Shown: positions 56,314 through 64,000 of the stretch, in pieces
How positions within the stretch are numbered: the first letter of the stretch is position 1
How the letters are laid out: the number at the start of each line of letters is the position of its first letter
DNA from: Candidatus Micropelagos thuwalensis
GTDB lineage: Bacteria; Pseudomonadota; Alphaproteobacteria; RS24
Length of the DNA: 64,000 bases
Reading direction: 5' to 3'
NCBI RefSeq assembly: GCF_000469155.1
Contig: NZ_AWXE01000001.1
Span: 124,001 to 188,000 of the forward strand
Made by a program: the position numbers and the translations under genes
Notes under the pieces: generated by a model
What the model was told of the DNA's origin: nothing
The model's input: only the letters and a program-made list of their open reading frames with translations
The model's database searches: none

Positions 56314-56805
56314 ATGGCTTGGCTTGATCGCACTGCAAGAGGTCTCTTTCTCACAGAATTTATTTCAGCATTCATGCTGGCTATGCGTTATTTTTTCAGT
56401 CCAAAAATGACAGTTAATTACCCTTATGAAAAAGGCCCGCTTAGCCCGCGCTTTAGAGGGGAGCATGCGCTTCGCCGCTACCCTAATGGTGAGGAAAGAT
56501 GTATTGCATGTAAATTGTGTGAAGCTGTCTGTCCTGCTCAGGCCATCACAATTGAAGCTGGCCCACGCAATAATGACGGCACTCGTCGTACCGTTCGCTA
56601 TGACATTGACATGGTGAAGTGTATTTATTGCGGTTTCTGTCAGGAAGCCTGTCCGGTTGATGCGATTGTAGAGGGGCCGAATTTTGAATTTGCCACTGAA
56701 ACCAGAGAAGAGCTTCTTTATGATAAAGAGAAGCTTTTGGCGAATGGTGACCGTTGGGAGGTTGAAATTGCCCAGAACCTTAAACTGGATGCCCCTTACA
56801 GATAA
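56314..56805 (+). CDS. nuoI: NADH-quinone oxidoreductase subunit I
   Basis: This 163-residue ferredoxin-like subunit carries clusters N6a and N6b. The two C-x2-C-x2-C-x3-C-P motifs are [12 protein letters not shown] near residue 63 and [12 protein letters not shown] near 103. The start helix precedes a [15 protein letters not shown] region. It passes electrons from NuoG to NuoB. It follows nuoH after 32 bases. Confidence 0.97.
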   Translation: MAWLDRTARGLFLTEFISAFMLAMRYFFSPKMTVNYPYEKGPLSPRFRGEHALRRYPNGEERCIACKLCEAVCPAQAITIEAGPRNNDGTRRTVRYDIDMVKCIYCGFCQEACPVDAIVEGPNFEFATETREELLYDKEKLLANGDRWEVEIAQNLKLDAPYR

Positions 56806-56826
56806 TTTGAGGCCATAAGAATAATC

Positions 56827-57435
56827 ATGACACTTTCCAGCTTTGCTTTTTACATGTTTGCCACCGTTACTGTTGCTTCCGCGCTCATGGTTATTTCGGC
56901 GCGTAATCCGGTACACTCGGTGCTGTTTCTTATCCTGACCTTCTTTAACTCGGCAGGGATATTTCTATTGTTAGGGGCAGAGTTCCTGGCCTTGTTGCTG
57001 GTCATTGTTTATGTCGGCGCAGTTGCGGTGCTGTTTTTGTTTGTTGTGATGATGCTGGATATTGATTTTGTCGAACTCAATGAAGGCTTTTTGCAATATT
57101 TACCAGTCGGGGCGCTTGTTGGGCTGGTTCTACTCACTGAATTGATTATGGTGCTGGGCGGGTCAGCCATGGCACCGGATATGATTGCTGGTGGACCTAA
57201 GGCGACGACTGATGAGATGACAAATGCCGAAGCGCTGGGGCTGGTGCTTTACACGGATTATGTTTTCTTTTTTCAAACTGCTGGGGCCATTCTACTCGTC
57301 GCCATGGTTGGTGCGATTGTTCTGACCTTACAAAAACGTGATAACCCAAAACGTCAATCCGTTGCGGCGCAGAATGCCCGTCGTCGGGATGAAAGCGTCG
57401 AGGTTGTAAAAGTTAAACCTGGTCAGGGTTTATAA
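56827..57435 (+). CDS. nuoJ: NADH-quinone oxidoreductase subunit J
   Basis: This 202-residue membrane subunit has five hydrophobic helices. The conserved ISARNPVHSVLFLIL near residue 24 and VIVYVGAVAVLFLFVVMML near 62 are visible, the latter holding the pi-bulge segment that rotates in the catalytic cycle. A charged C-terminal tail of about 40 residues is unusual but seen in relatives. It lies 21 bases after nuoI. Confidence 0.95.
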   Translation: MTLSSFAFYMFATVTVASALMVISARNPVHSVLFLILTFFNSAGIFLLLGAEFLALLLVIVYVGAVAVLFLFVVMMLDIDFVELNEGFLQYLPVGALVGLVLLTELIMVLGGSAMAPDMIAGGPKATTDEMTNAEALGLVLYTDYVFFFQTAGAILLVAMVGAIVLTLQKRDNPKRQSVAAQNARRRDESVEVVKVKPGQGL

Positions 57436-57462
57436 AGGGTTTTAGGGAGCTGAGAGGCGCAT

Positions 57463-57783
57463 ATGGAATTTAACACTGCCATCGGTCTTGGTAATTATCT
57501 GACCCTTGCGGCCATATTATTCACCATAGGAATATTTGGGATTTTCCTTAATCGGAAAAACATCATCATCATTTTGATGTCTATCGAATTAATGTTGCTT
57601 GCCGTTAATATCAATTTAGTTGCTTTCTCCTCTTTTCTGGGAGATATCGTCGGGCAAGTCTTTGCGCTTCTTGTCTTAACAGTTGCTGCTGGGGAGGCGG
57701 CGATTGGTCTCGCCATTCTGGTTGTTTATTTCCGCAATCGCGGCGGCATCGAAGTTGAAGATGTCAGCCAGATGAAAGGTTAA
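57463..57783 (+). CDS. nuoK: NADH-quinone oxidoreductase subunit K
   Basis: This 106-residue subunit has three membrane helices. The two conserved glutamates of the proton path are in [13 protein letters not shown] near residue 40 and GEAAIGLAI near 74. The sequence is typical of MrpC/NuoK proteins, and length is normal. AGGGAGCTGAGAGG lies upstream of the ATG. nuoL follows after three bases. Confidence 0.97.
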   Translation: MEFNTAIGLGNYLTLAAILFTIGIFGIFLNRKNIIIILMSIELMLLAVNINLVAFSSFLGDIVGQVFALLVLTVAAGEAAIGLAILVVYFRNRGGIEVEDVSQMKG

Positions 57784-57786
57784 GCC

Positions 57787-59718
57787 ATGTATGAAGCCAT
57801 TGTTTTTCTTCCTCTACTAGGTGCTTTTATAGCCGGCATTTTCGGGCCGATTATTGGCGCGCGCGCGTCAACTTATGTCACATCTGGTTTCATGGTGCTT
57901 GTAGCCATTCTCTCGGCAATCGCCTTTGCAAATGTAGCCATTTATGAGGGGCCGAAAACCATCACCATCTTGGAATGGATACATTCAGGCAATTTTGAAG
58001 CTGATTGGAAACTACGTATTGATACGCTGACGGCGGTAATGCTTGTGGTTGTGAATGGTGTCTCTTGCCTGGTTCATGTCTATTCCATTGGCTATATGAG
58101 TCATGACCCGCACCAGTCGCGTTTCTTTGCCTATTTATCTTTATTCACTTTCGCAATGTTGATGCTGGTAACCGCAGATAATTTCTTACAGTTGTTTTTC
58201 GGCTGGGAAGGGGTAGGGCTTGCTTCTTATCTGCTGATTGGGTTTTGGTTCAAAAAACCATCGGCAAACACAGCGGCGATTAAAGCTTTCGTTGTCAACC
58301 GAGTTGGTGATTTTGGTCTCATCCTCGGTATAGGTGCGATTTTTTTCACAGTTGGCTCCATACATTTTGATGATGTTTTTGCTGCGGCTCCCGCGCTTGC
58401 TGAGGGTAGCTTTGTGTTCCTTGGACAAATTGTGCCAATCCTGCCGACTATTTGTCTGCTTCTCTTTATGGGTGCGATGGGCAAATCGGCTCAGTTTTTA
58501 CTTCATACCTGGTTACCGGATGCCATGGAGGGGCCAACGCCTGTCTCCGCGCTCATTCACGCAGCAACAATGGTAACAGCTGGGGTGTTCTTGGTTGCGC
58601 GCTGTTCCCCTTTGTTTGAACTTGCGCCGTCCGCCATGACCGTTGTGGTGGTATTCGGAGCGATTACAGCATTTTTTGCGGCTACTGTTGGGTTGGTTCA
58701 GAACGATATTAAGCGGGTTATTGCTTACTCAACCTGTTCCCAGTTGGGTTATATGTTTGTCGCTTTGGGTGTAGGGGCCTATCAGGTCGCGATTTTTCAC
58801 CTGTTTACGCATGCTTTCTTTAAAGCCTTATTGTTCCTCGGCGCAGGATCGCTCATCCATGCGGTTGATAATGAGCAAGACATGACAAAAATGGGCGGTC
58901 TTCGAGAAATGATCCCGTTCACCTGGCTGTTTATGCTTATCGGTACGCTGGCGCTTACAGGTTTTCCGTTTATGGCAGGTTATTTCTCCAAAGACGCGAT
59001 TATCGAAGCTGCTTTTGCGGCTCATAACCCAGCCCATATGTTTGGGTTTACCTTGCTGGTTGTCTCGGCGCTGTTCACGTCATTTTATTCATGGCGTCTG
59101 ATGTTTATGACTTTCCATGGCAAGACACGCCTTACAAATGACCAGTTGAGCCGAATTCACGAAAGCCCAATGGTGATGTTGATACCCCTTCTGGTGCTTT
59201 CCGTTGGTGCGGTAGCTGCAGGTTTTGCGTTTAAAGGCCTGTTTATCGGAGATGGTCAGGCTGGTTTCTGGGCAAATTCGATTTTCACAGCAGCGGATAA
59301 TCATGTTCTGCATGATTTGCATGAAGTGCCAAAGCTGGTGAAATTTTCACCTTTAATCATGATGGTTACAGGATTTGTCTTGGCTTGGTATTATTATATC
59401 GCCCGTCCAGATTTACCTACTGTCGTCGCGCGTGAGCACGATTTACTTTACCGTTTTCTCGTTAAGAAATGGTATTTCGACGAGCTATATAATTTCATTT
59501 TTGTCCGTCCGGCTAAATGGCTTGCCAGAATTTTCTGGAAGGGCGGGGATGGTTATGTGATTGACGGTTTTGGGCCGGACGGAATTGCATCAACTGTAAT
59601 GAATATAACGCGTAATGTCGTTCGGTTGCAGTCTGGCTATGTTTATCATTATGCCTTTGCAATGTTACTGGGTGTGGCAGGGTTAATTAGCTGGTTTATG
59701 CTGGGAGGTGGCAAATAA
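57787..59718 (+). CDS. nuoL: NADH-quinone oxidoreductase subunit L
   Basis: This 643-residue subunit is the most distal antiporter-like proton pump of complex I. About 15 helices are seen, with the Glu of [16 protein letters not shown] near residue 138 and Lys of [34 protein letters not shown] near 236. The long lateral helix covers the C-terminal third. Its stop shares a base with the start of nuoM. Confidence 0.97.
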   Translation: MYEAIVFLPLLGAFIAGIFGPIIGARASTYVTSGFMVLVAILSAIAFANVAIYEGPKTITILEWIHSGNFEADWKLRIDTLTAVMLVVVNGVSCLVHVYSIGYMSHDPHQSRFFAYLSLFTFAMLMLVTADNFLQLFFGWEGVGLASYLLIGFWFKKPSANTAAIKAFVVNRVGDFGLILGIGAIFFTVGSIHFDDVFAAAPALAEGSFVFLGQIVPILPTICLLLFMGAMGKSAQFLLHTWLPDAMEGPTPVSALIHAATMVTAGVFLVARCSPLFELAPSAMTVVVVFGAITAFFAATVGLVQNDIKRVIAYSTCSQLGYMFVALGVGAYQVAIFHLFTHAFFKALLFLGAGSLIHAVDNEQDMTKMGGLREMIPFTWLFMLIGTLALTGFPFMAGYFSKDAIIEAAFAAHNPAHMFGFTLLVVSALFTSFYSWRLMFMTFHGKTRLTNDQLSRIHESPMVMLIPLLVLSVGAVAAGFAFKGLFIGDGQAGFWANSIFTAADNHVLHDLHEVPKLVKFSPLIMMVTGFVLAWYYYIARPDLPTVVAREHDLLYRFLVKKWYFDELYNFIFVRPAKWLARIFWKGGDGYVIDGFGPDGIASTVMNITRNVVRLQSGYVYHYAFAMLLGVAGLISWFMLGGGK

Positions 59719-61211
59719 TGTTGGATTGGCCCATTCTCAGCACCATCACCTATTTACCTTTATTGGGTGCATTGTTCATTCTCTTAATTCCTGGTGAGGA
59801 TGAAACAGTCGGAAGAAATGCGCGCGCTGTTGCGCTTTGGACCACGGTTGCGACTTTCATTCTCAGCATTGTTATGTTGTTTGAATTTGACGGAATCCGC
59901 ACGGATTTACAATTTTATGAGCAAGCCTCATGGCTCGGTGGCGATATTGACTACGTTATGGGTGTGGACGGTATATCCGTCCTCTTTATTACCCTTACAA
60001 CCTCTTTGATGCCGCTATGTATTCTTGCATCATGGGAGTCAATTAAAATCCGCGTACGCGAGTATATGGTAGCATTTCTTGTTCTTGAAACTCTGATGAT
60101 TGGGGTTTTCTGCGCGCAGGATTTGTTGCTTTTCTATCTTTTCTTTGAAGCTGGGTTGATACCCATGTTCCTGATTATTGGCATCTGGGGCGGGGCAAGA
60201 CGCGTTTATGCGAGTTTTAAATTCTTCCTTTATACGCTCCTCGGTTCCGTGCTCATGCTGCTGGCACTAATTTACATGTACTGGCAGGTCGGAACGACCA
60301 ATATGACCGCGCTGGCTAATTTTCAGTTTTCCAGCTCAGAACAAATGTGGCTCTGGCTGGCCTTCTTTGCCAGTTTTGCCGTAAAAATGCCAATGTGGCC
60401 TGTTCATACTTGGTTACCGGATGCTCACGTTGAAGCCCCTACAGCTGGTTCTGTTATTCTTGCAGGCGTGATGTTGAAGATGGGGGGGTATGGCTTTTTG
60501 CGTTTCTCTTTGCCTATGTTCCCACTGGCGACTGACATGTTCACAGAGTTAGTTTTTGTATTGAGTGTGATAGCTATCATTTATACCTCGCTCGTTGCGT
60601 TGGCGCAGGAGGACATGAAAAAACTTATCGCCTATTCATCTGTTGCTCATATGGGGTTCGTCACCATGGGTATTTTTGCTACCACTCAGCAAGGTATTCA
60701 GGGCGCAATCTTTCAGATGTTGTCGCATGGCTGGATTTCCGGTGCGCTATTTTTATGCGTTGGGGTAATTTATGATCGGATGCACACACGTGAAATTGCG
60801 GCCTATGGCGGGTTGGCAAACCGCATGCCGATTTATGCTGCCGTCTTTATGCTCTTTACTATGGCGAATGTAGGCTTGCCGGGAACATCCGGATTTGTAG
60901 GAGAGTTTTTGACCATCATCGGCACTTTTCAGGTGAGCACATGGACAGCACTACTTGCTGCAACAGGCGTTATTTTGTCTGCCTGCTATGCGCTGACCCT
61001 GTATCGTAAAATTAGTTTTGGTGAGTTAGAGAATGAGGCTCTGCAATCCATAACAGATATGAACAGCAGAGAAATAGCCGTGATAGCTGCGCCGGTTGCT
61101 GCGACGATTATATTTGGTGTCTGGCCGGCACCAATTTTGGATCTTATTTCCGCTTCGGTTGAAGCGCTTATCACAAATTACCAAGACGCACTGACAGGGG
61201 TTGGCAATTAA
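59718..61211 (+). CDS. nuoM: NADH-quinone oxidoreductase subunit M
   Basis: This 497-residue antiporter-like subunit has 14 helices. The conserved Glu lies in [20 protein letters not shown] near residue 144 and Lys in [37 protein letters not shown] near 230. Length and motifs are normal. It overlaps nuoL by one base. nuoN starts directly after its stop. Confidence 0.97.
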   Translation: MLDWPILSTITYLPLLGALFILLIPGEDETVGRNARAVALWTTVATFILSIVMLFEFDGIRTDLQFYEQASWLGGDIDYVMGVDGISVLFITLTTSLMPLCILASWESIKIRVREYMVAFLVLETLMIGVFCAQDLLLFYLFFEAGLIPMFLIIGIWGGARRVYASFKFFLYTLLGSVLMLLALIYMYWQVGTTNMTALANFQFSSSEQMWLWLAFFASFAVKMPMWPVHTWLPDAHVEAPTAGSVILAGVMLKMGGYGFLRFSLPMFPLATDMFTELVFVLSVIAIIYTSLVALAQEDMKKLIAYSSVAHMGFVTMGIFATTQQGIQGAIFQMLSHGWISGALFLCVGVIYDRMHTREIAAYGGLANRMPIYAAVFMLFTMANVGLPGTSGFVGEFLTIIGTFQVSTWTALLAATGVILSACYALTLYRKISFGELENEALQSITDMNSREIAVIAAPVAATIIFGVWPAPILDLISASVEALITNYQDALTGVGN

Positions 61212-61212
61212 T

Positions 61213-62706
61213 ATGATGCTACAATTAGACATAATGGCCATATTGCCAGAGCTTATTCTGTTTTTTGGCGCTATGGGTTTGCTGATGGTTGGTGTGTTCA
61301 GTTCATCAAATCTGAATCGCCCGATTAGTTGGAGCAGTATTATTTTATTACTGGTTGCGGCTATTGTTGTGTTGTTTCAATCAGAAGAAGCACAGTTTGC
61401 CTTTAATGGCGCCTTATTGATGAATGATTTCACAGCCTTGATGAAGGCACTGACTTTACTCGCCGTTGCCGCCTCTTTGGTACTGGCGCATGATTTTATG
61501 CATCAGGAAAAAATTGAGCGATTTGAGTATCCGGTGCTGGTTCTTCTGGCAAGTTGTGGCATGTCTATCATGATTTCTGCCAATGATTTAATTGCTGTCT
61601 ATATGGGGCTAGAACTGCAAAGTCTCGCGCTTTATGTCGTTGCCTCTATTAATCGTGATTCCGTCAGATCTACTGAAGCCGGGCTAAAATACTTCGTGCT
61701 GGGGGCGTTGAGCTCCGGCATGTTGTTATATGGTGTCTCGCTGATTTACGGTTTTTCCGGGACTGTTAATTTTCAAGAATTGGCAAGTCTTGGCTTTACA
61801 GGCAACGATATTGGGCTGGTCTTTGGCATGGTCTTTTTAATGGCTGGATTGGCTTTTAAAATCTCTGCTGTGCCATTTCATATGTGGACACCTGATGTTT
61901 ATGAGGGTGCGCCAACGCCTGTGACGGCTTTTCTGGCCGTTGCGCCTAAACTTGCAGCCATGGCGCTGTTCATGCGTGCGGTAATCACCATTTTCCCGCA
62001 GGCGCAAGATGCATGGCAGCAAATTATTATTTTCATGTCTCTCGCCAGTATGGTTTTGGGTTCACTCGCGGCGATTGGACAGCAAAGCATTAAGCGTTTG
62101 ATGGCCTATTCGTCTATCGGGCATATCGGTTTCGCGCTGGTCGGTTTTGCAGCCATCGCAGGAAATAACAGCGCAGAAGGCGTAAGCGGCGTTATAATTT
62201 ATGTCATTATCTATTCCGTTATGACGATTGGGACTTTTGCGTGTATTTTGTCCATGCGCCGGTCACAGGGCATGGTTGAACAAATTGACGATTTGTCCGG
62301 TCTCAGTCAGACGCGTCCCTTCATGGCATTTTGTCTGGCGGTTTTCATGTTTTCCATGGCTGGTATTCCACCTCTAGCCGGTTTCTTCGGCAAGTTTTAT
62401 GTGTTCAGAGCCGCAATTAATGCAGAGCTTTATACGCTTGCGGTCTTGGGGGTTCTTACGAGTGTTATCGGTGCCTATTATTATCTCCGCATTGTAAAAA
62501 TCATGTATTTAGATGCGCCTGATGATGAGGTGAATCTTCCTATGCCAAGAAATCTTGGTTTTTTGGCGGGGGCATCAGCCTTTTTGATGATTCTATTTTT
62601 CATATATCCCAAGCCACTTGTCTCAGTGGTTGATAATGCTGCAGATGCTTTTCTGGAGATAGATGTTCAGCCGGGCTATGTGCATTATCAGGATACAACT
62701 AAATGA
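61213..62706 (+). CDS. nuoN: NADH-quinone oxidoreductase subunit N
   Basis: This 497-residue antiporter-like subunit has 14 helices. YMGLELQSLALYVVASINRD near residue 130 holds the conserved Glu, and AGLAFKISAVPFHMWTPDVYEGAPTPVTAFLAVAPK near 213 the key Lys. I chose ATG 61213, two bases after the nuoM stop, although the frame is open to a TTG at 61201. It ends the nuo operon proper and overlaps birA by four bases. Confidence 0.96.
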   Translation: MMLQLDIMAILPELILFFGAMGLLMVGVFSSSNLNRPISWSSIILLLVAAIVVLFQSEEAQFAFNGALLMNDFTALMKALTLLAVAASLVLAHDFMHQEKIERFEYPVLVLLASCGMSIMISANDLIAVYMGLELQSLALYVVASINRDSVRSTEAGLKYFVLGALSSGMLLYGVSLIYGFSGTVNFQELASLGFTGNDIGLVFGMVFLMAGLAFKISAVPFHMWTPDVYEGAPTPVTAFLAVAPKLAAMALFMRAVITIFPQAQDAWQQIIIFMSLASMVLGSLAAIGQQSIKRLMAYSSIGHIGFALVGFAAIAGNNSAEGVSGVIIYVIIYSVMTIGTFACILSMRRSQGMVEQIDDLSGLSQTRPFMAFCLAVFMFSMAGIPPLAGFFGKFYVFRAAINAELYTLAVLGVLTSVIGAYYYLRIVKIMYLDAPDDEVNLPMPRNLGFLAGASAFLMILFFIYPKPLVSVVDNAADAFLEIDVQPGYVHYQDTTK

Positions 62707-63503
62707 CTTTGCCTGAATTTCCGGTGGTATTCCCATCAGATTTTCCAGAAGCCACAGGTCTTATTCATTTCACTGAAACCGATAGCACGAATGATGAAGC
62801 GCGACGCTTATTTGCTTCTCAACCCGATGGAAGTGCATCGCCCATTTGGATAATGACAGATAGGCAGGTTTCTGGTCGCGGACGTATGGGGCGAAATTGG
62901 TCTTCCCCCGAAGGCAATCTCATGACGAGCTTAATGTGCAAGCCCAATTGTGATCTGAGTACAATGGGTCAGTTGGGGTTTGTTGCCGGTTTGGCGGTGC
63001 AGGCGAGTATTCAGGAAACGACATCACTTCCAGCCAAGCTCAAATGGCCAAATGATGTTTTAATAGAGGGGGCTAAATGCGCTGGTATTCTCTTGGAGAC
63101 CCTTTCGAATGAGGCGCAGGAAATAGGTCTGGCCATTGGTATTGGTGTGAATTTACAACACCATCCGACTGATACGCCTTATCCGGCAATTTCTCTAAAC
63201 GCGGCGGCAGGTGTTTCTCCGACACCCAGAGAGATGATGAAGGTTCTGGCACTTCACTTTAATCGCTTGCATGTATTATGGGAACGTAACGGGTTTTCTG
63301 CCATTCGATCCTTGTGGCTTGAACAAGCTTACGGCGTTGGGGCAGACATAACCGCCGTTCTCACCAATGAGGCTTTAACGGGAGTTTTCAGAGATATTGA
63401 CGCAGATGGCAGGCTTTTACTTGAAAAAAGCAATGGCAGCATCCACCTCATTGCAGCCGGGGATATTTTCTTTGGTGCAACCAAAGGTGCGATAAATGAC
63501 TGA
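62703..63503 (+). CDS. birA: biotin-acetyl-CoA-carboxylase ligase
   Basis: This 266-residue biotin protein ligase attaches biotin to carboxylase carrier domains. The GRGRMGRNW motif near residue 60 binds biotinyl-AMP and KLKWPNDVLIEGAKCAGILLE near 115 is the catalytic core. The short C-terminal SH3-like domain ends the protein. It lacks the N-terminal helix-turn-helix of E. coli BirA, so it should not be a repressor. Its start overlaps the nuoN stop by four bases, and rnj overlaps its end by eight. Confidence 0.93.
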   Translation: MTLPEFPVVFPSDFPEATGLIHFTETDSTNDEARRLFASQPDGSASPIWIMTDRQVSGRGRMGRNWSSPEGNLMTSLMCKPNCDLSTMGQLGFVAGLAVQASIQETTSLPAKLKWPNDVLIEGAKCAGILLETLSNEAQEIGLAIGIGVNLQHHPTDTPYPAISLNAAAGVSPTPREMMKVLALHFNRLHVLWERNGFSAIRSLWLEQAYGVGADITAVLTNEALTGVFRDIDADGRLLLEKSNGSIHLIAAGDIFFGATKGAIND

Positions 63504-64000
63504 AAACCCAGAGTTTGAGCGACAAGAAGATGTGGTATTTGTTCCGCTTGGTGGGACAGGCGAAATAGGGATGAATATGAATCTCTATGGATTTGGTCTG
63601 CCAGGAAACCGCGATTGGATTATGGTCGATGCAGGTGTCATGTTCGGCGATGAGAGAGAGCCGGGTATTGATGTCATTCTTCCAGATACACGTTTTATCG
63701 AACAGCATAAGAAACGCTTAAAAGGTTTGGTGCTAACGCATGGGCATGAAGACCATATTGGTGCTGTCGCGTATCTCTGGCCGCGTCTTCGGTGTCCGGT
63801 CTTTGCAACGCCATTCACCGCTGAATTAGTGCGCAGCAAGCTTCTTGAAGCTGGCTTAGAGGATCAGGTTGAGCTGAACATCCTTCCCTTGAACAGCCAA
63901 ATAACACTTGGCCCCTTTGAGATTGATTTGGTTGGTCTGACACACTCAATCGTGGAGCCGTGTGCGCTGGCTATTCGCACGCCTGTTGGAAATCTTCTTC
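63496..64000 (+). CDS. rnj: ribonuclease J (3' end outside window)
   Basis: The frame opens at ATG 63496 and is still open at the right edge, giving 168 codons. The start DVVFVPLGGTGEIGMNMNLYG and the metal-binding loop THGHEDHIGAV near residue 82 identify a metallo-beta-lactamase/beta-CASP nuclease of the RNase J family, which has both 5' exonuclease and endonuclease activity in rRNA and mRNA processing. The order nuoN-birA-rnj is conserved in Alphaproteobacteria, as I recall. Confidence 0.92.
   Translation, partial: MTENPEFERQEDVVFVPLGGTGEIGMNMNLYGFGLPGNRDWIMVDAGVMFGDEREPGIDVILPDTRFIEQHKKRLKGLVLTHGHEDHIGAVAYLWPRLRCPVFATPFTAELVRSKLLEAGLEDQVELNILPLNSQITLGPFEIDLVGLTHSIVEPCALAIRTPVGNLL

Overview
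This 64 kb window looks like a stretch of chromosome from a free-living alphaproteobacterium. By eye the base composition is moderate to slightly AT-rich. The evidence is gene content and order: a MipZ-type ParA ATPase next to panC, DUF1489 and DUF3572 proteins, a DinB with an N-terminal zinc ribbon, pyrB with a degenerate pyrC, ruvX divergent from gatCAB, tig-clpP-clpX-lon-hup, two tandem tRNA genes, and nuoA-N followed by birA and RNase J. I cannot place it to genus; a marine, SAR116-like lineage is only a guess. No prophage, insertion sequence, CRISPR array, toxin-antitoxin pair or secretion system was seen. Almost all of the window is densely packed housekeeping DNA.

Layout. 1-3.9 kb: an accessory catabolic patch, with an MFS transporter (running off the left edge) divergent from an Old Yellow Enzyme-type flavin oxidoreductase and a KshA-like Rieske oxygenase. 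3.9-6.8 kb: MgtE magnesium channel, a secreted kelch protein and a DUF1489 protein. 6.8-8.4 kb (minus): panC and a short-chain dehydrogenase. 8.5-12.2 kb: mipZ, clpS, clpA. 12.2-22.8 kb (minus): HIT protein, N-acyltransferase, RidA-like protein, dinB, HAD hydrolase, DUF3572 protein, rpmG, Nudix hydrolase, rnr, topA. A small nuclease-like gene on the plus strand sits where dprA is usually found. 23.5-27.0 kb (minus): plsY, pyrC-like, pyrB, ruvX. 27.2-30.5 kb: gatC, gatA, gatB. 30.5-36.7 kb: enoyl-CoA hydratase, coniferyl-aldehyde-dehydrogenase-like ALDH, DEAD-box helicase, parE. 36.9-38.8 kb: a second OYE-family enzyme and a secreted NTF2/SnoaL-like protein. 38.9-40.7 kb (minus): glnA and glnB behind a strong sigma-54-type promoter. 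41-48.2 kb: tRNA-Leu, tig, clpP, clpX, lon, hup, tRNA-Val, tRNA-Asp. 48.5-62.7 kb: a compact 14-gene nuo operon for complex I, then birA and the start of RNase J.

The main functional themes are regulated proteolysis (ClpS/ClpA, ClpP/ClpX, Lon) with trigger factor and HU, nitrogen control (GlnB/GlnA), pyrimidine synthesis (PyrB with a PyrC-like subunit lacking catalytic residues), tRNA-dependent amidation (GatCAB), and respiration (complex I). I found no convincing new system. The points most worth a second look are the pseudo-dihydroorotase, the missing dprA with a nuclease-like gene in its place, near-leaderless promoters at pyrB and possibly clpS, competing hairpins with a TTG start ahead of clpX, a perfect inverted repeat over the hup -35 box, the histone-H1-like tail of trigger factor, and the small OYE/Rieske/MFS cluster with repeated ACGCAAAA sites.
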